Below, in pieces: positions 1-7,400 of a DNA stretch of 9,211 nucleotides; the first letter of the stretch is position 1, and each line of letters starts with the position of its first letter. Location: the NCBI GenBank assembly GCA_021157665.1, contig JAGGWE010000075.1, positions 1-9,211 of the forward strand, written 5' to 3'. The notes beneath the pieces are model-generated. The model worked only from the letters and a program-made list of their open reading frames with translations, ran no database searches and had not been told where the DNA came from. The stretch is from Sulfurimonas sp. GTDB taxonomy: Bacteria; Campylobacterota; Campylobacteria; Campylobacterales; Sulfurimonadaceae. Position numbers and translations under genes: made by a program.

Positions 1-805
1 ATTTATGCCCTAAAAGAGTGTCATAAAGTGAAAGTGAGGTAGCATAGATAATAGGTTTAGCACGATTTATAAGATACTCTATTATATGCTCAGAGGCTAA
101 AATATACGCCCCAAAACTTCCATAAGCTTTTCCAAGAGTTCCCATTTTTATATGGTTTGATTTTATCTCGATGTTGTACAAATCAAAAACACCCATAAGT
201 TTATCGCCAACTACACCAGAACTATGAGCCTCATCAACGATTAAAAGTGCATCTTCATTTTCACAAATCTCAAATACCTCTTTCTCTACTAAATCCCCAT
301 CCATTGAGTATATTCCCTCAACTGCAACAATCTTTCTCTTGGCATGTGAAAATTTGATAAAAAGTGATTTTAATTCAGACATATTATTATGTTTAAAAAA
401 CACAACTTCCACATGCCGAAGATTTGTAGCAAGAACTCCTGAAGCATGATATTTTTCATCCATAAAAAGTATATCACCCTTTCGTACAAGTGCTTCTATC
501 ATCGCCATGTTTGCATTAAAACCACTTCCAACAACCACACCAGCATCAAACCCATTTGCCTCACATAATGCATCTTCAAAATCTTTATGAATCTTATGAT
601 AACCATTTACAAGAAGTGAAGCTTTTGAACTATGAAGTGGTAGTTTATCTAACTCTTGGCATGTGGCTTTGTGTAAATCTTTGTTGTGAGAAAGTCCAAG
701 ATAATCGTTCGATGCAAAATCTAAAACAGAGGTATCAAGAACTTCCCTAGTACGAAATCTTCCTGATTTTTTAAGTGCCTTTATCTCATTTTCATAGTAG
801 TTCAT
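1..805 (-). CDS. bioF: 8-amino-7-oxononanoate synthase (BioF), 3'-truncated by window edge
   Basis: This is a PLP-dependent alpha-oxoamine synthase, which condenses pimeloyl-ACP or pimeloyl-CoA with L-alanine to give 8-amino-7-oxononanoate, the first ring-building step of biotin synthesis in the cytoplasm. I translated 268 residues with no stop; the family is usually about 370-390 long, so roughly 100 C-terminal residues lie beyond base 1. Visible signatures are SNDYLGL (32-38), H120 in DEKYHASG (the cofactor-stacking His position), DEAHSSGVVG (191-200, PLP-binding Asp and His) and TLGKAYGSFGAY with the Schiff-base lysine at K226. The ATG (805-803) overlaps the maf stop as ATGA, and AAAGG at 817-813 sits seven bases upstream, so the start is well supported. 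The close relative Kbl (2-amino-3-ketobutyrate CoA ligase) is the main alternative; the neighbourhood and the motif after the lysine favour BioF. Three GGCATGTG motifs lie inside the gene. Confidence 0.88.
   Translation of the reverse strand, partial: MNYYENEIKALKKSGRFRTREVLDTSVLDFASNDYLGLSHNKDLHKATCQELDKLPLHSSKASLLVNGYHKIHKDFEDALCEANGFDAGVVVGSGFNANMAMIEALVRKGDILFMDEKYHASGVLATNLRHVEVVFFKHNNMSELKSLFIKFSHAKRKIVAVEGIYSMDGDLVEKEVFEICENEDALLIVDEAHSSGVVGDKLMGVFDLYNIEIKSNHIKMGTLGKAYGSFGAYILASEHIIEYLINRAKPIIYATSLSLYDTLLGHK
341..348 (+). repeat. GGCATGTG motif 1 (in bioF)
   Basis: Flanked as TTGGCATGTGAA. Read along bioF it encodes SHAK (codons CAT GCC). Confidence 0.7.
410..417 (-). repeat. GGCATGTG motif 2 (in bioF)
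   Basis: Flanked as TTCGGCATGTGGAAG on the minus strand. It encodes LRHVE (codons CGG CAT GTG), the opposite orientation to motif 1 in the same gene. Confidence 0.7.
658..665 (+). repeat. GGCATGTG motif 3 (in bioF)
   Basis: A full TTGGCATGTGG match (656-666). It encodes KATCQ (codons ACA TGC), a third codon phase within bioF. The 13-base context CTTGGCATGTGGC is identical to that of the intergenic copy at 8020-8032. Confidence 0.75.
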
Positions 806-1347
806 ATAAACACCTTTAAAACTTCAACACAAAGCCCCATTGCTGTACTTTCAAGCCCACGAACCTCTTTTATATAGGGCTTGCAAAATCCTTCAACCAT
901 ACAAGCACCTGCCTTTTCTTTCCACTCACCACTACTCAAATATCTTTCTAAATCTTCTTTATTAAATTCATCAAAAATATAATCAGTTTGTGAAATATCT
1001 ATAAGTTTTTTTTGAGGTGTTTGATAAATCATACAAGTAACTATCGAAGTAATATTTCCACTTTGAGTCATCAAAATCTCTCGTGCTTCATCAATAGATT
1101 TTGCTTTTCTTAAAATTTTTCCAGCAGATGTAACAACAGTATCAGCAACTAAAAGTGGAAAATCTTTACAACCAAAAGCCTTTAAATTTGCCTCATATTT
1201 TCCTAAGGTAGCTTGATATACAAAGTTTTTAGGGGAATTTGCGACTATTTTATCCTCATCAAAATCAACACTCTCTTGTCTAAACTCTATCCCAGCATCT
1301 TTTAAAAGCATCGCTCTAGTTTGTGAAGATGAACATAATCTTATCAC
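802..1347 (-). CDS. maf: Maf-family nucleoside triphosphate pyrophosphatase
   Basis: Maf proteins hydrolyse non-canonical or modified nucleoside triphosphates (and often dTTP/UTP) to the monophosphate plus pyrophosphate, a house-cleaning role; older annotations call them septum formation inhibitors. At 181 residues the length fits the family. Seen here are the N-terminal CSSSQTRAMLL (5-15, the S-x-x-R-x-x-LL substrate loop), VDFDE (27-31), the catalytic Asp in LLVADTVV (D69), GKILRKAKSIDEAREIL (from about 76) and GEWKEKAGACMVEG near 138-151, where most relatives read KAGAYGIQG. The start is GTG (1347-1345); it is preferred because the substrate loop begins three residues later, leaving no room for a downstream start. 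The gene overlaps the upstream stop as GTGA and ends in the ATGA overlap with bioF, so it is probably translationally coupled on both sides. Whether it is the dTTP/UTP type or the m7GTP type is not clear from sequence alone. Confidence 0.9.
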   Translation of the reverse strand: MIRLCSSSQTRAMLLKDAGIEFRQESVDFDEDKIVANSPKNFVYQATLGKYEANLKAFGCKDFPLLVADTVVTSAGKILRKAKSIDEAREILMTQSGNITSIVTCMIYQTPQKKLIDISQTDYIFDEFNKEDLERYLSSGEWKEKAGACMVEGFCKPYIKEVRGLESTAMGLCVEVLKVFI

Positions 1348-1928
1348 TTTATAAATTCCAAAAGCTTTTTAATTTTATCAGCATATTTTTGCTTTGACCA
1401 ATTATTAAATGAGGGGTGTGGAACTTCTATAATATCTTTAAACTTAGTATGGGGGAATGTATCTTTAAAAACTTTTTGAACAAAAGCACCACAAAGGACT
1501 ATTTTTTTATCTCTGTGTAACTCTAAACGATTTTTAAAATCAGTTTGAAAAACTCTTATAATATTGTTGAGAGAACACTCTTTTTTTCGTAAACTTGGAT
1601 TTTGTCTAATTAACTCAAAATCTCTAAAAATTTCATTTTCCCCAATATTGTATGCTGATTTTTGCAAGGGGATATTCGATACATTTAAAATCCCAAAGCC
1701 TGAAATTTGTTTCTCATAAATTAATTTTCCAAAAGATTCTTTTTTTAAATTTTCATCTTCAAAAAGTATCTTACTCATATCTTTGCCACTTTTTCCAGCG
1801 ACAGGATAACCGTTTTTTACTTCCTGAGTATGAGGTGATTCTAAAACAAAAATAACCTTAGTTTTCTCGTCAAGTAAATCATCTACAAAATAATCTGAAA
1901 AATTATTGTTTTTTATAAAATCAGTCAT
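1344..1928 (-). CDS. Uracil-DNA glycosylase-like superfamily protein, function unproven
   Basis: A 194-residue soluble protein with no signal peptide or membrane segment. The core pattern resembles the uracil-DNA glycosylase fold. A beta-strand leads into VIFVLESPHTQEV (25-37, in the place of motif 1, with an acidic residue at E30), followed by GYPVAGKSGKDMSK. A second hydrophobic strand, KIVLCGAFVQKVF, lies near 141-153, and the motif-2-like loop EVPHPSFNNW has H171. These features are seen; the fold assignment is from family knowledge and the activity is inference. It could remove uracil or other damaged bases, or be a fold member with another role. The ATG (1928-1926) has only a weak ribosome-binding site; the gap to the upstream gene is 17 bases, and its stop overlaps the maf GTG start by four bases. 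Sitting beside Maf, which cleans the nucleotide pool, a base-damage role would make sense. No GGCATGTG motif lies inside it. Confidence 0.62.
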   Translation of the reverse strand: MTDFIKNNNFSDYFVDDLLDEKTKVIFVLESPHTQEVKNGYPVAGKSGKDMSKILFEDENLKKESFGKLIYEKQISGFGILNVSNIPLQKSAYNIGENEIFRDFELIRQNPSLRKKECSLNNIIRVFQTDFKNRLELHRDKKIVLCGAFVQKVFKDTFPHTKFKDIIEVPHPSFNNWSKQKYADKIKKLLEFIK

Positions 1929-1945
1929 ACTTTATAAAGAGACAC

Positions 1946-2428
1946 TTATAAATTACTAGCAAGATATGCACCTATTGCGATAGCTACAATTCCAAGTGCA
2001 ATATTTAATGGAACCATAAATTTACCAATAAGTTCTAACTGATTTTTTGCAAGAACAAAATTTCCCTCTAAGATAGCTTTATCTGCTTTTTTTCTTCTGT
2101 GCATCATGGTAAAATAGTTTATCGCCATAACACTCCAAATACCCTCTTTTATGTGAGTATAGATATGATACTCAGTATATTTAAGCTGATAACCAATAGT
2201 TAAAACAGCTCCAGTTCCTGCTAAAATAAAAATAAAAACAAGTACAATGTTAAAAAGTCTTTTTAGCGCATCTGAGATTCTTTCTAATCTTTTGGCAGGT
2301 GATTCAATCTCCATAAATGATGGATGAGCAGCATATCTCATCGCTATCATTCCACCAATCCAAATAACAGCTGAAATAATATGTAAAAATATTATAATAG
2401 CTTTATATTCGCCAAAAAATTCTTGCAC
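1946..2428 (-). CDS. Four-helix integral membrane protein, CopD/HemJ-like
   Basis: A 160-residue hydrophobic protein with about four membrane helices: residues 10-32, 58-80, 96-110 (short, ending in MMHRRKK, a positive-inside boundary) and 137-158. Helix 1 carries FLHIISAVIWIGGMI with H16, W23, G25 and G26, and H35 follows in AAHPSF. This His-x6-Trp-x-Gly-Gly pattern recalls the CopD copper-resistance and HemJ (protoporphyrinogen oxidase) type membrane families, in which the histidines bind heme or metal. H88, H92 and H110 are further possible ligands. The family link is a resemblance only, and no substrate can be named. The start is GTG (2428-2426), sharing one base with the alaS stop (TAGTG), with GAGG about ten bases upstream inside alaS. 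Translation is thus probably coupled to alaS, although no functional link to tRNA charging is evident. Confidence 0.7.
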   Translation of the reverse strand: MQEFFGEYKAIIIFLHIISAVIWIGGMIAMRYAAHPSFMEIESPAKRLERISDALKRLFNIVLVFIFILAGTGAVLTIGYQLKYTEYHIYTHIKEGIWSVMAINYFTMMHRRKKADKAILEGNFVLAKNQLELIGKFMVPLNIALGIVAIAIGAYLASNL

Positions 2429-4980
2429 TAAGAAAGAGCCTCTGTAATAAAGTTTAGTGCCTCAGTTTTTGCCTCAGGAAGTTTAGTTTTATCTTTTCCA
2501 CCAGCTTGTGCGAAATCTGGACGACCTCCACCACCACCACCTAAAATAGGAGCAATTTTCTTAATCCAATCACCAGCTTTTACAGGTGCATTTTTAACAC
2601 CACAAGCGATTAAAACTTTGTCACCTTTCACTTGAAAAAGCATTGCACAAAGTTTCTCATTTTGATTTTTAAGTTCATCGATTTTATCTTTTATATCACC
2701 AGTTGGATACTCTTTAACAACAACAGCTACACCCTTAAAATCAGTTGCAGTAATATCTACTTTTACAGAGTTCTGAGCCTCTTTTAGCTCATCTTTTAAC
2801 TCTACTATATTTGTTTTCATTCTTGAGATTCCAGCCATAACATCAAGATTTTTAACTTCACTCTCAACTCGTTTAACTAAAATTCTTTGCTCACAAAAAT
2901 GTTTGTATGCAGCTTGGCCACAAACAGCTTCAATACGACGAACACCAGCAGAAACTCCACTCTCTTTAGTGATAATAAACGAGCCAATCTTTGCAGTGTT
3001 ATCAACATGAACACCACCACAAAACTCTATCGAAACAGTATCAAAACTTACAACTCTAACCTCATCACCATATTTCTCACCAAACTGAGCTTTTGCACCA
3101 GAATTTTTAGCATCTTCGATACCCATAACCTGAGTTTTAGCAGGAATCGCTCTTAAAACTTCATTGTTCACTCTCATCTCAATCTCAGCAAGCTCAGCAT
3201 GTGAAACAGCCTTAGGATGTGAAAAATCAAATCTCAATCTATCAGCCTCAACAAGTGAACCGGCTTGTGAAATATGATCCCCTAAAACATCAAATAAAAT
3301 CGCATGTAAAAGGTGAGTTGCAGAGTGGTGTTTAACTATCTCATTTCTTGAAATATCCACATGCCCATCAACAATATTCCCACATGCCAAATCTTTTGTA
3401 ACTTCGATTTGAGAGAGATTTAGTCCGAAGAATTTTTTAGTATCAAGAACTTTTGCAAAGCCCTCTAACTCCCCAATATCTCCACATTGTCCACCAGATT
3501 CTGCATAAAAAGGTGTAATATCTAAAAGTACCCAACCTTTACTTCCACATGCCAAACCATCAGTATGTTTATAATTTTCATCAAGAAGTGCTAAAACCTC
3601 TCCAGAGTGTTGAGTGAAATCATATCCAACAAAAGTGTTCTCACCAAACTTCTCTAAAAGCTCTTTAAAATCACCATGAACTGCATCATCTCCACTACCT
3701 TTCCAAGCAGCTTTTGCACGAGTTCTCTGCTCTAACATCAACTCTTCAAATTTAGCAGAGTCAAGTTTTAGGTTATGGCTTTTTAGCATATCTTCTGTAA
3801 GGTCAAGTGGGAAACCAAAAGTATCATAAAGTTTAAAAGCAACCTCACCAGAGAAAACCTCTTTAGTATCTTTTAACTCCTCTTCAAAAAGAGCAATTCC
3901 AGACTCAATAGTCTTAAAAAATCTAGCCTCTTCAAGTTGAATCTGCTCTTTTACAGCATCAGCTTTTGTTTTTAAATATTCATATTCTTCACCCATAATA
4001 CCAACAACAGTATCTACAAGTTTAAACATAAACGGCTCTCTAAAACCTAAAAGATAACCATGACGAACAGCACGACGAAGAATACGGCGAAGAACATAAC
4101 CACGCCCCTCATTTGAGAAATTTGTACCTTGTGCTAAAAGAAAAAGAGCAGTACGAATATGATCAGCAATAACACGGTAAGATGCCCCAGTTTTATACTC
4201 ATACTCTTTACCTATAAGTTTCTCAACATCATTGATAATCGGCATAAAAAGTGAAGAACCATAGTTTGAAAGTTTCCCCTCTTTAATCGCAACAACTCTC
4301 TCAAGTCCCATACCTGTATCGATAGAGGGGTGTGCGAGTGGCATTCTGTCTCCACCTTTAGCCTTAACCTCATACTGCATAAAAACAAGATTCCAAATCT
4401 CTAAAAATCTATCACCCTCACCACCGAGGTAATCTTCCTCCCCTGAGAAATTATCGGCACCTTGATCATAAAAAATTTCAGAACATGGACCACATGGACC
4501 AACATCACCCATAGACCAAAAATTATCAGCATCACCAAGTCTTAAAATTCTCTCAAGTGGAACATGCTTTTGCCAAAGTTTTTCAGCTTCATCATCAGAG
4601 TCGTGAATTGTTACCCAAAGTTTATCAACATCAAGTTTAATAACTTTAGTTAAAAACTCCCAAGCATAATCAATAGCTTCTTCTTTGAAATAATCTCCAA
4701 AACTAAAGTTACCAAGCATCTCAAAAAAAGTGTGGTGTCTTGCCGTATGTCCAACATTCTCTAAATCGTTATGTTTACCACCAGCTCTTAAACATGTTTG
4801 ACATGAAGTAGCTCTTGGATTAGTAGGTCTTGGAATCTCACCTGTAAAAATCGACTTAAAAGGAACCATTCCCGCATTGTTAAAAAGTAGTGTTGCATCA
4901 TCTGGAATAAGTGCAGCTGACTCCACTCTATCATGATTTTTTGACTCAAAAAATTTTAAATATTCTTCTCTAATATCCAT
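2428..4980 (-). CDS. alaS: Alanyl-tRNA synthetase
   Basis: Charges tRNA-Ala with alanine in the cytoplasm and removes misactivated serine or glycine. The 850-residue length is normal for a bacterial AlaRS, so the gene is complete. Domain order is an N-terminal class II aminoacylation core with NNAGMVPFK, TARHHTFFEMLGNFSFGDYFK and DTGMGLERV; an editing domain with the zinc motif HHSATH (about 551-556) and CGGVH (about 654-658); a coiled segment near 700-750; and the C-Ala domain with the Gly-rich stretch LGGGGGGRPDFAQAGG (from about 811). The ATG (4980-4978) has only a weak GAGA ribosome site. It heads the compact cluster leading to bioF; the stop TAG shares a base with the next gene's GTG. 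Three GGCATGTG motifs lie in the region between the core and the editing domain, two of them 23 bases apart, encoding LACG and GHV residues just before HHSATH. Confidence 0.98.
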   Translation of the reverse strand: MDIREEYLKFFESKNHDRVESAALIPDDATLLFNNAGMVPFKSIFTGEIPRPTNPRATSCQTCLRAGGKHNDLENVGHTARHHTFFEMLGNFSFGDYFKEEAIDYAWEFLTKVIKLDVDKLWVTIHDSDDEAEKLWQKHVPLERILRLGDADNFWSMGDVGPCGPCSEIFYDQGADNFSGEEDYLGGEGDRFLEIWNLVFMQYEVKAKGGDRMPLAHPSIDTGMGLERVVAIKEGKLSNYGSSLFMPIINDVEKLIGKEYEYKTGASYRVIADHIRTALFLLAQGTNFSNEGRGYVLRRILRRAVRHGYLLGFREPFMFKLVDTVVGIMGEEYEYLKTKADAVKEQIQLEEARFFKTIESGIALFEEELKDTKEVFSGEVAFKLYDTFGFPLDLTEDMLKSHNLKLDSAKFEELMLEQRTRAKAAWKGSGDDAVHGDFKELLEKFGENTFVGYDFTQHSGEVLALLDENYKHTDGLACGSKGWVLLDITPFYAESGGQCGDIGELEGFAKVLDTKKFFGLNLSQIEVTKDLACGNIVDGHVDISRNEIVKHHSATHLLHAILFDVLGDHISQAGSLVEADRLRFDFSHPKAVSHAELAEIEMRVNNEVLRAIPAKTQVMGIEDAKNSGAKAQFGEKYGDEVRVVSFDTVSIEFCGGVHVDNTAKIGSFIITKESGVSAGVRRIEAVCGQAAYKHFCEQRILVKRVESEVKNLDVMAGISRMKTNIVELKDELKEAQNSVKVDITATDFKGVAVVVKEYPTGDIKDKIDELKNQNEKLCAMLFQVKGDKVLIACGVKNAPVKAGDWIKKIAPILGGGGGGRPDFAQAGGKDKTKLPEAKTEALNFITEALS
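3358..3365 (-). repeat. GGCATGTG motif 4 (in alaS)
   Basis: Flanked as GATGGGCATGTGGAT along alaS. It encodes DGHVD. Confidence 0.7.
3381..3388 (-). repeat. GGCATGTG motif 5 (in alaS)
   Basis: Reads TTGGCATGTGGG along alaS and encodes LACGN. It lies 23 bases from motif 4 in the same orientation. Confidence 0.75.
3546..3553 (-). repeat. GGCATGTG motif 6 (in alaS)
   Basis: A full TTGGCATGTGG match that encodes GLACGS, the same phase as motif 5. Confidence 0.75.
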
Positions 4981-5008
4981 AGTTATTCTCGCATTATAAT
5001 ATAGCGCG

Positions 5009-5014
5009 ATTATA
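5009..5014 (-). promoter_or_regulatory. Candidate sigma-70 -10 box for alaS
   Basis: On the minus strand this reads TATAAT, preceded by the T-rich TTTTTTAGA. Campylobacterota housekeeping promoters often have T-rich tracts instead of a clear -35 box, so the pattern fits. The transcription start would fall near base 5002, giving a leader of about 20 bases before the alaS ATG. A second perfect TATAAT lies at 4998-4993, but it would leave a leader of only about 5 bases, so it is the less likely promoter. No terminator is visible between the diguanylate cyclase stop and this site, so read-through from upstream is also possible. Confidence 0.5.
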
Positions 5015-5046
5015 TCTAAAAAAGACTCTTATGATAGTTAAATTTT

Positions 5047-6579
5047 TTAAAAAATAGTGACTCTGTTACGACCTTCATCTTTGGATCTGTAAAGTGCTAT
5101 ATCTGCTTTTTTTATTGTATCATCCAATAACTTATCAAGTGTACCCTCAGCAATACCAAATGAAGCTGTTATTTTTAAGTTCTCCTCGCCACAAAAAAGA
5201 TATTCTTGAACTTTTTTTCGAATATTTTCAATTACTTTTTTTGTATTTTTTGAATCCGCATTAATAACCAAAATGAACTCTTCTCCGCCATATCTACCAA
5301 CAAAATCCAATTTTCTTATTGAGTGACTTACAAGTTCTGACATCTCTTTTAAAACATCATCTCCACATTGATGACCATATGTATCATTTACATTTTTAAA
5401 AAAATCTATATCCATCATAACAATACATATCTCATTTCCAAGTTCTTTGGCTTTTTTATAATCATTTTCTGCCAAATACATAAAATGTTTTCTTGTAAAG
5501 ACTTTTGTCAAAGCATCAAATTGCAACTCCTCTTTCAGATTACGACTATGAATTAAAAAACTATATATTAACACTGTAATTAGTAATACAAAAAATAGGC
5601 TTAAAGCTAAAATTATCTTATAATTTTTCAATATTTCAACTATTGCAGTTGAGTCAGAATATGAAACTAAATATGCTACGACTTTATCATTTTTTATATT
5701 TTTGATTGGTAAAAATGCTGCAACTATAACTGAAGTATCTATATTCCTATATATTGCAAAAGCTTTACCTATTTTTATATTTTTATCTATTATTTCACGA
5801 GATGGTGTGATTAAAGTTTTTCGTGTTTTATCCATCCTTTCATTATTAATATGATGAGACATACTAAAAAGAAAATCTTTATGTTCCATACTTTGATAAT
5901 AGTTATACTTTATGTTAGGTTCCCATTCATTCATATTAAAAATATCTTTATTAACTAAAAAATGTGTATGTATCCCACTTGCCCGCATAGTATAACTTTG
6001 AAGAACCGTAGATGAAAATACCACATCCAGAACACCAATGTGAAGACCATCTTTGTATATAGGATAAACTTCTCTGAATCCATGTGATGTTTTTCCACCC
6101 TCAAAACCATGTATATGCATACTTAAATCATTTACAGATTTTATACTGTATCTGATATCACTTAAATCATCACCATATTTACTTGGTTTATGCATACGCA
6201 AAAAACTTTTATTATCAGGAAATAGCAAATGTATTTGCATCACATCAAGCATTCTAAGCTTTCTATAATCATTTATCAAATGTTTATACATAGCATCTCT
6301 AAGTATATCTCTTTGCATTTTATCAGCATTAACTGCTTTAGAAAAAATATCTAAAAACTCATCATCATTTTGTAAAGATACATAAATATTTTCAGATATC
6401 ATATGAAAACGATCCAACCCCTGCCTATAACTAAGCTCAAGAAATTTTATATGCTCTTGTAAAACAACATTAACTCTTTTATTCTTATCATAATCCAAAC
6501 CAAAAAAAACACTTAATAGTAAGATAAAAACAATTGTTAAATAAAACAAAATAAATTTATTTTTATTTTTAATCAGCAT
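5047..6579 (-). CDS. Membrane diguanylate cyclase with periplasmic dCache-like sensor
   Basis: Predicted to make cyclic di-GMP from two GTP in response to a periplasmic signal. The 510 residues hold a membrane helix at about 8-28; a periplasmic region of about 290 residues; a second helix near 320-342; and a cytoplasmic GGDEF domain from D355 (DALTKVFTRKHF). The GGDEF domain has MDIDFFKNVND (metal-binding D390/D392 region), the active-site loop GGEEF at 431-435 and an intact RxxD inhibitory site (RKLD, 422-425) five residues before it, so it is probably active and product-inhibited. The sensor stretch with QIHLLFPDNKSFLRMHKPSK and the later SHGFREVYPI resembles the dCache_3 type common in Campylobacterota receptors. 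No EAL domain follows. The ATG shares one base with the upstream modA-like stop (TAATG), so the two are probably co-translated, and the binding protein may deliver the signal. The ligand is unknown. No GGCATGTG motif occurs in the gene. Confidence 0.93.
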   Translation of the reverse strand: MLIKNKNKFILFYLTIVFILLLSVFFGLDYDKNKRVNVVLQEHIKFLELSYRQGLDRFHMISENIYVSLQNDDEFLDIFSKAVNADKMQRDILRDAMYKHLINDYRKLRMLDVMQIHLLFPDNKSFLRMHKPSKYGDDLSDIRYSIKSVNDLSMHIHGFEGGKTSHGFREVYPIYKDGLHIGVLDVVFSSTVLQSYTMRASGIHTHFLVNKDIFNMNEWEPNIKYNYYQSMEHKDFLFSMSHHINNERMDKTRKTLITPSREIIDKNIKIGKAFAIYRNIDTSVIVAAFLPIKNIKNDKVVAYLVSYSDSTAIVEILKNYKIILALSLFFVLLITVLIYSFLIHSRNLKEELQFDALTKVFTRKHFMYLAENDYKKAKELGNEICIVMMDIDFFKNVNDTYGHQCGDDVLKEMSELVSHSIRKLDFVGRYGGEEFILVINADSKNTKKVIENIRKKVQEYLFCGEENLKITASFGIAEGTLDKLLDDTIKKADIALYRSKDEGRNRVTIF

Positions 6580-7337
6580 TATCTATATCCATACTCTTTA
6601 TATATTGCTTGACCCTCTTGAGAGGTAATAAACTCTATAAATTTTACAGCATTCTCATTTTTTGAACCATTTTCAGAGACAACATATCCCTGAAGTATAG
6701 GTTCATATAAAGATTGATCTATCTCTATCCAATTTATTCCCTCTTTATCATATATTGTTGGTAAACTTTTTACTGAAGACTTTGCTAAAAATCCAGCATT
6801 GTCATACCATATAACATTTGTTATTGCTGTTGAGACATCCGTGGAGTATTGAATCTTTTGAGAAACCTCATCATATAATCCAGAATTTCTTAAAGCCTCT
6901 ATAGCTGCTTTACCATATGGAGCCGTCCTACAGTTTGCTATAGAAATATGTTTTATCTCTTTCTTTTTTAATATTGTAATTTTTTTTTGTTTTAGAGTTT
7001 GATCAGGCGGTACAAATAAAATCAAACTTCCTCTAGCGTATACTTCTGGAGGACTTATAGCTTTATTGGCTAAATAGACACTTTTTGCTCTTTGCATATC
7101 TGCAGCCAAAAATATATCATAACTCACACCCTCAAGAATAGATTTTGCCAAATCACCAGTAGAACCGTACTGTATAAATACCTTATACTTGGGATATTTT
7201 AAATTAAATCTCTTAACCACTACGGGAAGCACAAACTTATTATTACCTGAAGCAAATACAACAGCAGGAGCTGAACCAATACCATTTGCTTCCAAAGAAA
7301 ATAAAAATAATAAAAATAAAACTAGATATCTAAACAT
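6579..7337 (-). CDS. ModA-like periplasmic substrate-binding protein, no transporter beside it
   Basis: A 252-residue secreted protein. A signal peptide is seen at residues 1-17 (FRYLVLFLLFLFSLEA, cleavage probably near A17), followed by ModA-family landmarks: FASGNNKF (S30 at the first oxyanion-binding Ser position), QYGSTGDLAKSILEG (S59, second Ser position), YDIFLAADMQRAK, and NCRTAPYGKAAIEAL. Known ModA proteins bind molybdate or tungstate for the ModBC transporter. Here the segment VSTAITNVIWYDNAGFLAKSS departs from the usual ModA hinge region, so the ligand may differ (another oxyanion is possible). No permease or ATPase gene lies on either side; instead the stop TAA runs into the ATG of a diguanylate cyclase. 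This suggests a sensing role as much as uptake, which is inference. The ATG has a good AAGG ribosome site eight bases upstream. Confidence 0.85.
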   Translation of the reverse strand: MFRYLVLFLLFLFSLEANGIGSAPAVVFASGNNKFVLPVVVKRFNLKYPKYKVFIQYGSTGDLAKSILEGVSYDIFLAADMQRAKSVYLANKAISPPEVYARGSLILFVPPDQTLKQKKITILKKKEIKHISIANCRTAPYGKAAIEALRNSGLYDEVSQKIQYSTDVSTAITNVIWYDNAGFLAKSSVKSLPTIYDKEGINWIEIDQSLYEPILQGYVVSENGSKNENAVKFIEFITSQEGQAIYKEYGYR

Positions 7338-7364
7338 ATAAAAAACCTTATTAATTAGATTTAA

Positions 7365-7370
7365 ATTATA
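7365..7370 (-). promoter_or_regulatory. Candidate -10 box for the modA-like/diguanylate cyclase pair
   Basis: The minus strand reads TATAAT here, in the 63-base gap between the DUF523 stop and the modA-like ATG. It would give a start near 7358 and a leader of about 20 bases containing the AAGG ribosome site. No convincing -35 element or T-run periodicity is visible upstream, and the surroundings are so AT-rich that such a hexamer could arise by chance. It is a weak call. Confidence 0.33.
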
Positions 7371-7400
7371 ACTTTATCTTCTTTAATATCTTCTATAAAT

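Noticed and set aside
556..750. A 64-codon plus-strand frame
   Set aside because: It is antisense to bioF, whose motifs read continuously through the region.
2520..2545. Trinucleotide-like CCA repeat run
   Set aside because: It encodes the conserved Gly-rich motif of the AlaRS C-terminal domain, so it is protein-driven and not a microsatellite of interest.
5017..5054. Possible terminator after the diguanylate cyclase (TTTTTTAAAAAA near the stop)
   Set aside because: No GC-containing stem precedes a T-run on the minus strand; the A/T runs overlap the stop codon and look compositional.
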